Made by a program: the position numbers and the translations under genes. The notes below the pieces were generated by a model. That model saw only the letters and a list, made by a program, of their open reading frames with translations, made no database searches and was not told the origin of the DNA. Of a DNA stretch of 64,000 nucleotides, positions 35,640-44,537 are shown piece after piece. The stretch is taken from assembly GCA_963763115.1 (NCBI GenBank), contig CAVXNM010000061.1, positions 7,801-71,800 on the forward strand, read 5' to 3'. Source of the DNA: CAVQCA01 sp963763115. GTDB taxonomy: Bacteria; Pseudomonadota; Gammaproteobacteria; UBA9214. Every line of letters starts with the position of its first letter. The first letter of the stretch is position 1.

Positions 35640-36629
35640 TTATTCGCGCCAGCGTCCAAGAAGGCGATGCCGCAGGGCATCGTACTGCTCGAAGGGTGGG
35701 CCCTGTGCCTCTACCAGGCTGCTCAGCAACCTTGATTGGCCACCCAGCGTCTCGATTCCGAAGCGGCCGAACTCCTCAAGCAATCGCTTGATGATCCACT
35801 CTGCCTGAAAGCGTTGGCGAACGGGGGCCAGCAAACCGTGCGCAACCAACCAGGTGCGGTGTGCCTCCAGGCTGTCCGCCAGTGCCTCGATGCCGGTACC
35901 CATGGTGGCGCTTGCGGCAAGTGCGGGTACCCGCCAGTCTTCGGCATGGGAGGGTGGCTGCAGGGTGGCACGCAGCTCGGAGAGCGTCTTGCGTGCGGCA
36001 ATGCCCACGTCTGCTTTGTTCACGACCAGCACGTGGGGTATCTCCATGATGCCGGCCTTCAGGAATTGTATGCTGTCTCCGGAGGCCGGCTGGGCTACGA
36101 AGCAGGTGGTGTCGGTGAGCTTCGAGACATCGATCTCCTTCTGGCCTACACCGACCGTTTCGACGAGCACGATGTCGAATGCCGCCAACATCACCAGACT
36201 CATGGGCCAGACTTCGGCGCTCAGCCCCCCGAACTCGCCCCGGCAGGCCAGCGACCGGATAAACACACTGGCGTCGAGACCCCCGGAAAGTATGCGCAGG
36301 CGGTCTCCCAGCAGAGCGCCTCCACTGATGGGACTCGAGGGATCGACGGCCAGTATTCCCACGGTCAGCCCACGCTTGCGCCATACCTGGACCAATGCGG
36401 CCGTCAGCGAGGATTTGCCGACTCCCGGGGGGCCGGTGAGACCGACCAGATGCCCGGAGTTGTGAAGCCGTTGTTTCGGCAGCGCCGCAAGAAGACGGGC
36501 GGCACGCTGACGTGCATCCGGGCGTTTGTCGTCTAGGAGATTGAGCGCCTTCGCCACGGCCGAGCAGTCCCGGTCCGAGACGGACTGGGCCAGCGCCTCG
36601 GGGTCAGGAAGTGCGCACAGCGCCCGCAT
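35640..36629 (-). CDS. meaB: MeaB-type GTPase chaperone of the acyl-CoA mutase
   Basis: A G3E-family P-loop GTPase of 329 residues that guards B12-dependent acyl-CoA mutases, gating adenosylcobalamin loading and reactivation. Visible are Walker A GLTGPPGVGKSSL, the switch region VDPSSPISGGALLGDR, ETVGVGQKEIDV and the guanine specificity motif NKAD. The ATG overlaps the ecm stop (TGATG), so it is translationally coupled to the mutase it presumably serves. The next gene downstream, ccr, follows after 175 bp. Given the partner, it is the ethylmalonyl-CoA mutase chaperone here, although MeaB proteins usually serve methylmalonyl-CoA mutase as well. Confidence 0.9.
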   Translation of the reverse strand: MRALCALPDPEALAQSVSDRDCSAVAKALNLLDDKRPDARQRAARLLAALPKQRLHNSGHLVGLTGPPGVGKSSLTAALVQVWRKRGLTVGILAVDPSSPISGGALLGDRLRILSGGLDASVFIRSLACRGEFGGLSAEVWPMSLVMLAAFDIVLVETVGVGQKEIDVSKLTDTTCFVAQPASGDSIQFLKAGIMEIPHVLVVNKADVGIAARKTLSELRATLQPPSHAEDWRVPALAASATMGTGIEALADSLEAHRTWLVAHGLLAPVRQRFQAEWIIKRLLEEFGRFGIETLGGQSRLLSSLVEAQGPPFEQYDALRHRLLGRWRE

Positions 36630-38644
36630 CAGGCAGTGTCTTCAAAGCACTTCAGGCCGTTGTTTTGGCGTATGATGTTCACCAGGTCCGCCATGATCTT
36701 GTTCATATCGCTGTCTTTCGGGGTGTAGACCGCGGCAACTCCCTGCGCCAGAAGATCCTGCTCGTCTTCCAAGGGCACGATACCGCCGACGACGACCGGC
36801 ACCTCCGAGAGGCCCAGGTCGGCAAGCCTTCTGAGGGCGTCTTCCACCAGTTCCAGGTGACTTCCCGAGAGCACCGACAGACCGATCAGGTGCACACCCT
36901 CCTCTTCGGCGGCCTTGACGATCTGCTCGGGGGTCAGGCGAATGCCTTCGTACACGACCTCAAACCCGACATCCCGTGCCTTGACCGCGATCTGTTCGGC
37001 ACCGTTGCTGTGGCCATCGAGACCCGGCTTACCGACCAAGATCCTCAGCGGCCTGCCCAGTTCCTCCCCGGTCTTGCGGGTGCGCTGTCGCAGTGTCTCC
37101 ACGATATCGGAACGGCCCAGGCTGTGAGTGGAGATATCGATGCCGGTGGGGGCACGGTACTCGCCGAATATCGTCCGCAGTTCGTTGCTCCACTCGCCGG
37201 TGGTCACCCCGGCATGGGCGCAGCGAATGGACGCGGCCATGATATTTTCGCCGTTTCTGGCCGCTTCTCCGAGCTGGTCCAGCGCCGCTTTCGCCTCCGC
37301 CGGGTTTCGGCTGTCCCGGAACGCCCTGAGGCGTTCGATCTGGTCGAGTTCGGCTGCTGCGTCGACTTTCATGATGCCGCTGTCAGTACCCGAGGTCAGG
37401 GGTGACTCGGCGGTCTCCGTGTAGCAGTTGACTCCGATGATCTTCAGATCGCCGGCCTCGATGGCGCGTATGCGGGCAGTGTGGCTGGCGACCAGCTGAC
37501 GCTTGACGTACCCCGTTTCCACCGCGTGCACCATGCCGCCTTCCTCCTGCACGCGCTGCATCTCCGCTTCGGCACCCAGCACCAGTTCGCGAACCTTGGA
37601 GTCGATGATCGGTGAACCGTCGAGAATATCGCCGTACTCGAGGATGTCGGTTTCCAGTGCCAGCACCTGCTGCATACGCAATGCCCACTGCTGGTCCCAG
37701 GGCCTTGGCAGGCCGAGTGCCTCGTTCCATGCCGGCAGTTGGACCGCCCTGGCACGGGCCTTCCTGGACAGCGTCACCGCGAGCATTTCGAGGACGATGC
37801 GCTGGACGTTGTTTTCCGGTTGGGCTTCAGTGAGGCCCAGTGAGTTGACCTGCACACCGTAGCGGAAACGGCGGAGTTTCGGGTCCTCCACCCCGTATCT
37901 TTCCCTTGCGATACGGTCCCACATCTCGACGAATGCGCGCATCTTGCAGCACTCCTCGACGAAACGGATACCGGCATTGACGAAGAAGGAGGTGCGGCCC
38001 ACGACATTCGCAAATGCGTCGCCGTCGAGCCGGCCGGCATCACGGATGGCGTCGAGGATCGCAATCGCCGTGGACAGCGCGTAGGCCAGTTCCTGGGTCG
38101 GCGTGGCACCCGCTTCCTGCAGGTGATAACTGCATATGTTGGTGGGGTTCCACTTGGGAATGTGATGCACCGCGTAGCTTATCACATCGGTGGTCAGGCG
38201 CACCGACGGTTCGGGCGGGAAGATGTAGGTCCCCCGGGAGAGATACTCCTTGATGATATCGTTCTGGGTCGTCCCCTGAAGCTGGGCCGGCGCAACACCC
38301 TGCCTTTCCGCCACTGCGATGTACAGCGACAGCAGCCAGGCTGCCGTGGCATTGATGGTCATAGAGGTGTTCATCTTGTCCAGGGGGATCTGGTCGAACA
38401 GGGTCTCCATGTCCCCGATGTGACCGATAGGTACGCCCACCTTTCCTACCTCCCCTCGGGCCAGTGGATGGTCTGCGTCGTAACCGGTCTGGGTTGGCAG
38501 ATCGAAGGCTACGGACAGGCCTGTCTGGCCCTTTGACAGATTGGTGCGATACAGGTTGTTGGACGCCCTGGCCGATGTGTGACCTGAGTATGTGCGCATC
38601 AGCCACGGTCGGTCGCGTTTCTCCAATTTGCTGTCGCTGTTCAT
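36629..38644 (-). CDS. ecm: Ethylmalonyl-CoA mutase
   Basis: Ecm is an adenosylcobalamin-dependent mutase of 671 residues converting (2R)-ethylmalonyl-CoA to (2S)-methylsuccinyl-CoA. The barrel opens with RPWLMRTYSGHTSA.ASNNLYR and continues GQTGLSVAFDLPTQTGYD, the start characteristic of Ecm, and not of methylmalonyl-CoA mutase. The C-terminal B12 domain has GLDGHSNGAEQ (the DxHxxG motif), GLSVLSGSH and VVVGGIV. Both substrate and cofactor parts are on one chain, as usual for Ecm. It is the second gene of mcd-ecm-meaB(-ccr). The overlap with meaB and the neighbour mcd reinforce the assignment over the methylmalonyl-CoA alternative. The upstream ribosome-binding site is weak. Confidence 0.93.
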   Translation of the reverse strand: MNSDSKLEKRDRPWLMRTYSGHTSARASNNLYRTNLSKGQTGLSVAFDLPTQTGYDADHPLARGEVGKVGVPIGHIGDMETLFDQIPLDKMNTSMTINATAAWLLSLYIAVAERQGVAPAQLQGTTQNDIIKEYLSRGTYIFPPEPSVRLTTDVISYAVHHIPKWNPTNICSYHLQEAGATPTQELAYALSTAIAILDAIRDAGRLDGDAFANVVGRTSFFVNAGIRFVEECCKMRAFVEMWDRIARERYGVEDPKLRRFRYGVQVNSLGLTEAQPENNVQRIVLEMLAVTLSRKARARAVQLPAWNEALGLPRPWDQQWALRMQQVLALETDILEYGDILDGSPIIDSKVRELVLGAEAEMQRVQEEGGMVHAVETGYVKRQLVASHTARIRAIEAGDLKIIGVNCYTETAESPLTSGTDSGIMKVDAAAELDQIERLRAFRDSRNPAEAKAALDQLGEAARNGENIMAASIRCAHAGVTTGEWSNELRTIFGEYRAPTGIDISTHSLGRSDIVETLRQRTRKTGEELGRPLRILVGKPGLDGHSNGAEQIAVKARDVGFEVVYEGIRLTPEQIVKAAEEEGVHLIGLSVLSGSHLELVEDALRRLADLGLSEVPVVVGGIVPLEDEQDLLAQGVAAVYTPKDSDMNKIMADLVNIIRQNNGLKCFEDTA

Positions 38645-38710
38645 CGTAGTAAGGGTCTCTCGCTGTTTCGATGGGGCCGCGCGAATAATGGAACCTCAGG
38701 TAATGATTAA

Positions 38711-40402
38711 TCAGCTTCCCGCGGCCTGTTCGATCAGGGAGCGTGTGATGACCTTGAGGGCCAGGATCTCCTCCACACCCTCGAAGATCGACAGCACTCT
38801 GGCATCCAGAAAGTAGCGGCTCACAGCCGTTTCCTCGGCGTAGCCCATGCCGCCATGAATCTGCTGGGCCTCTCGAGTGACCCATTCCGCGGTCTTGCAG
38901 GTAAAGAACTTCACCATGCTGGCTTCCATCTCACCCTTGCCCTCATCCATCAGACGACCCACGGCATAGGTAAACTGGCGACTTGCAAGCAGATAGGAGG
39001 CCATGCGCGCTAGCTTGACCTGTGTCAGTTGGTACTGGGCGATGGGTTTGCCGAAGACCACCCGCTCGTTGGCGTAGGAGACCGCCTTTTCGAAGGCGGC
39101 CTGCATGAGTCCCACGGCGCGTGCCGCAGTTTGAATGCGCCCACCGGCGAAGCCGGCCATGGTGAAATAGAAACCTCTGCCTTCGCCGCCGGAACCGCCG
39201 AGCAGACTCTCGTCGGGCACGAAATAGTTGTCGAAGAATACGTCGTAGGAGTGCATACCCCGGTAGCCGATAGTGGCGATCGCCTTGCCAGTGATGACGC
39301 CGCCTTGTTCCTGCTCGTGTCTGAACTCGTGCCCGTCGAAGGAGGGCTTTTCGACCAGGAACATGGAGAGACCCCGGTGCCCTTTGGATAAATCGGGGTC
39401 GGTGCGGGCGAGTAACAGCAGTACCCCTGCCTTGCCGCCGAAGGTACACCAGGTCTTGGCGCCGTCGATGAGCCAGCCGCCTTCGGTGCGAACCGCTTTG
39501 CAGCGCATGCCGGCGACATCGGAGCCATAGTTGGGCTCGGTCACCGCGACCGCACAAAGCGGATCGGCGGCCGCCAGTTTGGGCAGCCATTTCTGCTTCT
39601 GCTCTTCGGTCCCACCCTTCAGCAGCGCCCGCGAGAGAATCTCGGGACGGGTGATCAGGCTTCCCGCGGCACCGAGTGATCCCCGGGACAGCTCCTCGGT
39701 GACCACTATCATGCCCATGTTGTCCTCACGATCGTCCGGCTGCAGACCCTCGTAACGTTCGGGTATCGAAAGGCCGAAACAGCCAAGCTCGGTCAGTCCG
39801 CCCAGAATCTCTTCGGGAATAAGCATGTCTTGTCGATGGATCTCCTCGGCCAGGGGCATCACCACCTCCGTGGCAAACTTGCGGAAGGTGTCACGCATCA
39901 TCTCGTGATCTTCGTCGAGCAGATAGGCCCCGATCCGCCCGTCCATCTTGGCGATTTCCTTACCCAGTTCGGCCATCCGTTCGACCGCGAGCTGTTCGGC
40001 GCAGAAGCGCTGCAGCACCTCACCGTCGAGGGTCTTGGCGAGGTCTTCGCGGCTCAGGCCGTAATCCCCGGGGCGCAATTCCAGGCGGGCGCGGATGGAC
40101 TCGATGGCCTCGGCAGTAAAAATCAGCGCGCAACGATCCTCCAGCGTCAAGCTGTCTCCTCCCGCACGGACGCGGTCCGCATAATCCAGTACGAACCAGG
40201 CTCCCGAGGCCTCGGCGGCCGACAGCGCCGTTTCGTAGGACACCAGCTGGAATTCGTCCAGCTTCGCAGACGATATGCGGCCACCCTCGACCGTCTTGTC
40301 CCTAAGGCTCCTTACCGCGGTCTTGAGTGCCTGGTCGGCGGTGGCAAGTGAGCGACGTGCCCGTTGCATGAGTGCTTCCGCATGGCTTACCTGCTCTGAC
40401 AT
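38711..40402 (-). CDS. mcd: (2S)-Methylsuccinyl-CoA dehydrogenase
   Basis: A 563-residue acyl-CoA dehydrogenase that oxidises methylsuccinyl-CoA to mesaconyl-C1-CoA and reduces ETF. An N-terminal extension of about 150 residues (SSAKLDEFQLVSYETALSAAEA...) precedes the ordinary ACAD fold; this extension and the total length are typical of Mcd and absent from fatty-acid ACADs. The FAD/substrate segments ITEPNYGSDVAG-like (VTEPNYGSDVAGMR), TWCTFGGKAG and YGQL-type helix (GKPIAQYQLTQ) are intact, as is QIHGGMGYAEE. The catalytic Glu should lie in IFEGVEEI near the end. AGGAGG lies 7 bases before ATG 40402. It heads the minus-strand ethylmalonyl-CoA operon; a near-palindrome at 40430 sits in its promoter. 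Confidence 0.92.
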   Translation of the reverse strand: MSEQVSHAEALMQRARRSLATADQALKTAVRSLRDKTVEGGRISSAKLDEFQLVSYETALSAAEASGAWFVLDYADRVRAGGDSLTLEDRCALIFTAEAIESIRARLELRPGDYGLSREDLAKTLDGEVLQRFCAEQLAVERMAELGKEIAKMDGRIGAYLLDEDHEMMRDTFRKFATEVVMPLAEEIHRQDMLIPEEILGGLTELGCFGLSIPERYEGLQPDDREDNMGMIVVTEELSRGSLGAAGSLITRPEILSRALLKGGTEEQKQKWLPKLAAADPLCAVAVTEPNYGSDVAGMRCKAVRTEGGWLIDGAKTWCTFGGKAGVLLLLARTDPDLSKGHRGLSMFLVEKPSFDGHEFRHEQEQGGVITGKAIATIGYRGMHSYDVFFDNYFVPDESLLGGSGGEGRGFYFTMAGFAGGRIQTAARAVGLMQAAFEKAVSYANERVVFGKPIAQYQLTQVKLARMASYLLASRQFTYAVGRLMDEGKGEMEASMVKFFTCKTAEWVTREAQQIHGGMGYAEETAVSRYFLDARVLSIFEGVEEILALKVITRSLIEQAAGS

Positions 40403-40429
40403 TGTGACGCCTCCTGGGAAGTCGGAATC

Positions 40430-40443
40430 TTGTGCATGTACAA
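40430..40443. promoter_or_regulatory. Near-palindrome upstream of mcd
   Basis: TTGTGCATGTACAA has half-sites TTGTGCA/TTGTACA, one base short of perfect symmetry on each side, 28 bp before the mcd start. The longer block (through ACATGAGA) recurs with few changes at 40812-40831 (TTGTGCATGTGCAGCATAAG). It may be an operator of the ethylmalonyl-CoA operon. The regulator is not seen nearby. Confidence 0.35.
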
Positions 40444-40960
40444 CATGAGACTTAGGCCATGTCCGAATCTCTCAAAGGCTGAAGGGCCGCCAAGAGGCCA
40501 GAAAGCAGTACTATGACCCTACCGGAGCATACAGCCGTAAGTGATTTAGGATCTGGATAGTTTTTGCGCAGGCTTAACCGCGTCGCACGTATCCATAGGG
40601 TTCAGCGGCCGGAATGCGTGAGGACAGCCCATGGACAGCCGTGCGGAGTTGGCAGGGCCCATCACGGACAGGGCTGAGTTTGCCCACCGACCGGACCATA
40701 CTCCACCGGGGTTGGATCGAGGGAGTACGCATGCGGACCAACAAGAACAACTCACTGAATTTCTTGCGCATTTGACTTGATAGATTCGAACAGCCCCAAG
40801 AATTAGAAGAATTGTGCATGTGCAGCATAAGAATTGCAAGAACAGGGAATCCGACGCCCTTTTCCAATGAAATTCAGCCTTACCCCAGGGGCCAAACTTA
40901 TGCCCCGATAGAAGACTCTAGGTAGCTGAAAAGCAGCAGGAGTGTTAGGTGTGGAAAGAG
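40444..40960. other. Intergenic region upstream of mcd with an unassigned small frame
   Basis: About 500 bp. A 49-codon frame at 40631-40780 (+) has GAGGA 8 bases before its ATG but matches nothing I know. A longer antisense frame over the same bases reads equally well, so neither is called. The second copy of the 20-bp block near mcd lies at 40812-40831. Confidence 0.25.
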
Positions 40961-40964
40961 ACCT

Positions 40965-41340
40965 AAGGAGTTCGGCGACACGAAACTGGCCTGGTTGCGA
41001 CAGTACCGGGAATTTGCCCACGGTATCCCGGTCGATGACACCAATGCCCGGGTCATCATGCGCTGCCAGAAGAGGACGGCCGCACCGACTCGCAAGGGCC
41101 GGCCGCGATCCGTTCCCGTTGGGAGGTGGAGGACAGGGTGCACTTGCGTGCTGGATGTCACAGGAAGACCAACTCCGGAACCGGCGTGGCGATGGTGCCC
41201 AGAACATCCGCCTGGTGCGCCGTTTCTGCCTAAATATGTCTCGGTTACACCCGAAGAAGGACTCCATGAGGGGCAACCTCAAGTCCGCCGGTCGGAATGA
41301 CCAGTCCCGGGCCGAGTTGCTCTTCGGGGTCCAGATGTCA
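40965..41340 (+). pseudogene. ISAs1-family transposase remnant
   Basis: Two pieces of an ISAs1-type transposase are readable: DTKLAWLRQYREFAHGIPVD near the left, and EDQLRNRRGDGAQNIRLVRR with FCLNMSRLHPKKDSMRGNLK near the right. The large catalytic middle is missing and the two pieces are in different frames. It is an old, inactive insertion between mcd and epi. Confidence 0.6.
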
Positions 41341-41484
41341 AAGTATGTGTTTACCCTGACAGCTGAGGATCGTACGTTCCCTAGCGTATTCTCTTTCGTT
41401 TAGACTGGAGGGATTTCTGAGGCGGCAGATTTTAACTCAAACGTCATAAACAGTGGGACTAAGAAACCAAACCCGGAGGTACCT

Positions 41485-41958
41485 ATGAGCGATCGACCTT
41501 TCAAAGTGCTCGGTATTCAGCAAATCGCGGTGGGTGGTCTGGACAAGAACCGCTTGCGCACACTATGGGTGGACACCCTCGGTCTAGACCTGAGTGGTAA
41601 CTACCAGAATGTGTCGGAAAATGTCGACGAAGACATCGCGGTCGCCGGCTGCGGGCCCCTCAAGGTGGAAGTCGATCTGATGCAGCCGATCGATCCCGAT
41701 AAGAAACCCAAGGTTCAGGATCCGCCACTCAATCACGTGGGGTTGTGGATCGACGATCTGGCCGTGGCAGTGCCTTGGCTACAGGCTCGTGGTGTGCGTT
41801 TTGCACCAGGCGGTATTCGCAAGGGAGCGTCCGGCTTCGATGTCTGTTTCATCCATCCGAAAGGTAACGAAGAATCTCCCATCGGGGGGGAAGGTGTGTT
41901 GATCGAACTGGTCCAGGCGCCGCCGGAAGTACGTGAGGCCTTTGACCGATTAGAGTAA
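41485..41958 (+). CDS. VOC-family acyl-CoA epimerase (ethylmalonyl-/methylmalonyl-CoA epimerase-like)
   Basis: A 157-residue vicinal-oxygen-chelate protein of two beta-alpha-beta-beta-beta modules. It starts FKVLGIQQIAVGGLDK, with the first metal-side residue in the QIAV strand, and includes EVDLMQPIDPDKKP, PLNHVGLWIDDL (second His), GVRFAPGGIRKG and GEGVLIELVQAP (C-terminal Glu). Methylmalonyl-CoA epimerases have this layout. Epi in the ethylmalonyl-CoA pathway interconverts (2S)- and (2R)-ethylmalonyl-CoA, the step between Ccr and Ecm. GGAGG lies 6 bases before the ATG. It is divergent from mcd across about 1 kb that holds an IS remnant. Some relatives are annotated as glyoxalases; the context favours Epi. 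Confidence 0.72.
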   Translation: MSDRPFKVLGIQQIAVGGLDKNRLRTLWVDTLGLDLSGNYQNVSENVDEDIAVAGCGPLKVEVDLMQPIDPDKKPKVQDPPLNHVGLWIDDLAVAVPWLQARGVRFAPGGIRKGASGFDVCFIHPKGNEESPIGGEGVLIELVQAPPEVREAFDRLE

Positions 41959-42843
41959 GTCAGGATCGCCACGAACCGAGGTGCAGGTTATCGCTCGGGC
42001 CCCGCCGTTCCCTGGTCTTTGGCATCGTCTTAGGACTTGAGTCGCGCACGCCAGGCGCCAGATGGAAGGCCTGTCGCTACGAGCGTGACGTGTTACCTGT
42101 ACGTTTGTCCCCGAGCACGCATCTCGCACCGTGTAAGATTTCCGGGATCTCAGCTTTCCGGGGTGGGGAATATAAGCCGGCAGGTTGCTCTGTCGGTGTG
42201 TCTTCAACCGAATCGATAAGCCGCATATCTCCCGCAACTCGACCGCTGGATTTCGTATTGTCGAGATGACTGCTTTCAATTCCCAGCGTGCCTTGCCCCG
42301 TTGCCGGTACGTCGTGATGAAGTGCTCGACGGTCTCGGGATCCGGCAGGACACACAGCGACGAACTCATCCTGCACAGGCTTACGACTTCGAATGTCAGG
42401 GGCAGGCCCAATGCCACCAGGCCGGCGAGGGCAGTCCTGGAGATTACGGAAGCATCGTGCGCATCCCTATCACCCAGGAGGACCGGCGCATCTTCGTACC
42501 CACCCCCTACGCCGGTCCCTCCTGGCGGTGTGGATATCATCGGCGAAGCGCCCTGGAACGTATCAACAACCGCATTGACCACAGCTTCGGTCTTGAGCAT
42601 CATTTCATCCTCAGCCCGAGGGGCAGCTGTGCCCAGGCCCGCCATTATTAAGAATCGTTCTCAACAACTTCCCAACAATCCTCTCTTCCTTCGCTGAGCC
42701 TGCCAGCTCCGGACTTCATCACTGGATCCCCCCGGGCGCTTCGCAAAAAAAATCGCTACACTGCAAACGCCGCTCCTGTCCCTTGCTTTTGTGCGTCCTG
42801 CTGGTTATTCTAATAAGTTGTGAGGACTACAGGTGCGAGAGCG
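41959..42843. other. Long gap with no convincing gene
   Basis: An open frame of 231 codons exists on the minus strand (41950-42645) and shorter ones on the plus strand, but none has a good ribosome-binding site or resembles a protein I know. The region probably contains eroded sequence and, at its right end, the promoter of the broken malonyltransferase gene. Confidence 0.3.
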
Positions 42844-43903
42844 ATGCTCGCTTGCGAACAACGCATCTTGTATGTCTTCCCCGGGCAGGGGTCACAGTAC
42901 AGGGGTATGGGTGGCGACCTCTTTCGCGAATATGCTACCGCCAGAAGAGTCTATGAGAAGGCTAGCGGCGTCCTTGGTTACGATGTTGCGGAGCTTTCCT
43001 TTATTGACCCAGAGGAACAGCTCAATCAGTCTCGGTTTACCCAACCTGCCCTGCTCACTCATTCCATCGCTTGCTTGGAGGTCTTCGAAGCGTCCAGTGC
43101 GTTTGAAGACCGAAGGTGCCTTCCACACCTATTATATGGTCAAGGCCGCGCAACATTTTCGGTCTGTCCTGGAAACGGCCGAGATTGATCTATCTGAAGT
43201 GCGGGTTTTGTCCAATTTCACAGGCGGCTATCACGAATCCGATCCGGTAGACATCAGGGCACGTTTGTTCTTTCAGTTATTCCATCCAGTGCTATGGAAT
43301 TCGAACCTTCAAATGGCATTCGGTGATGGCATCAAAATGATCATTGAGTTCGGTGGCGGGATCGGTGCCGCCATTGATCCCGACGGTAAGCGGCCGAACT
43401 TGGAAGGCATGACCAAAAAGACCCTGCGTGCCTCAAAGCGCGAAGCACTTTATCTGGCAGCGATTAACAGCCAATCCCTCAGAAAGGTGGCGGGCTTCGT
43501 GCGGGGTATTATTAACCTCCTGGAAGAGGCATACGATGACATGCCCAATCCAGCAAGCTTGGGAACTCACGGCACGGCCGTGGATGAAAATTGGTTTCAT
43601 TTGTTTGTCCCAACTCAGGATGGAGTCGTAAACGAGAATACAGCAAATGCGGTCAGCCGTGTAAATGAACTGGGCCTAAGCTCTGCCGTACAGATCATTC
43701 AACAACCGAGCGATGAGAACTTGGAATGCCTGGAACATCTCGTGGGTGAGAAATGCCAAACTCCGACTCCTTATCTGGAAAAGGTGATAGAGGGTGAAAC
43801 GGGTGCAGCCCTCTACTACACAGGTGAGGAAATGGAGGCGGAACTTGTAGAGTTGCGACAAAGGCTACGGGCGCCAGGTTATAGGTTTCGTGAGGAGTTC
43901 TGA
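42844..43903 (+). pseudogene. Malonyl-CoA:ACP transacylase (FabD/PKS AT type), active site deleted
   Basis: The 5' frame reads ILYVFPGQGSQYRGMGGDLF and FTQPALLTHSIACLEVF, the classic start of an acyltransferase. Near 43090-43110 the reading jumps to another frame and directly to GAFHTYYMVKAAQHFRSVLE, the second half. About 100 residues containing the GHSLGE nucleophile are missing. The second frame then continues through FGGGIGAAIDPDGKRPNLEGM and an unusual C-terminal extension of about 130 residues (to 43903) not found in FabD. The extension and PKS-like segments suggest the original was a trans-acting AT of a polyketide or fatty-acid-like system. The gene is dead as sequenced. Confidence 0.7.
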
Positions 43904-43959
43904 TTGAGATTGACCACTCGCTCCCGAACCGGCAAGCCCCAAATTGAAAGGACAGGGTC

Positions 43960-44400
43960 ACCCACTAGCTTCCCCTTGTAAAGTGCGCAAACGTCGTGTC
44001 CGGTTGATCTCACAGGGCGGCCACCAAGACGCCGAGTTGCCTTGTATACGCACACTGCGGACCAAGCTCAACGAACTCGGTTATCAGTTGCGCAAGGTCC
44101 GGAAGCGTCGGCGGCTGAAGAAGATCCCAGAGACGGACGCCATCTTCGAAGAGGTCCACCGGGTCAACCAGAGGGCCGATGAGGAGGAAGGGGTGTCACG
44201 GAGTTCCCTGGATACCAGGGCGACGGTGTAGGTCGGGCCGTCTCCCCGTTGCGGCGACAGCCGACAAGGGGAAAAGGACTGTGATCCCGACTTCCAGTCC
44301 GAGACGACGTTCACCCCGCTTGGCATCCTGTTGCCGCAAATCGGAAACAACTTCTGGTGATTCGGCGAAGTCAAGGTAACCGCCGGTTACATCCCAGCTA
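43960..44400 (+). pseudogene. ISAzo13-family transposase remnant
   Basis: RTLRTKLNELGYQLRKVRKR, KKIPETDAIFEEVHRVNQ and SLDTRATV are segments of ISAzo13-type transposases. The normal continuation (K.GDFSRGG...) is visible as VGPSPRCGDSRQ after an in-frame TAG, then TFTPLGILLPQ and another stop. The 5' part and most of the 3' part are missing. It lies directly before the acyl-CoA dehydrogenase gene. Confidence 0.65.
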
Positions 44401-44537
44401 TACCATGTCCGTGGCGAACTATGACTTCTCATGTTATGTGACGGCGCTATCGCAGCGGTTGATGGCCCGTGCGGTGGCTTCTCATGCCGCCGCCGCGGCG
44501 CTTGTCGCAAGATTTCGATAGCAGAGAGGATAGAAGG

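Noticed and set aside
36629..38644. Reading the mutase as methylmalonyl-CoA mutase
   Set aside because: Ecm-type N-terminus and linkage with mcd and ccr favour ethylmalonyl-CoA mutase.
41950..42645. 231-codon minus-strand open frame
   Set aside because: Overlaps the epi stop, has no ribosome-binding site and no resemblance to known proteins; competing frames are open over the same bases.
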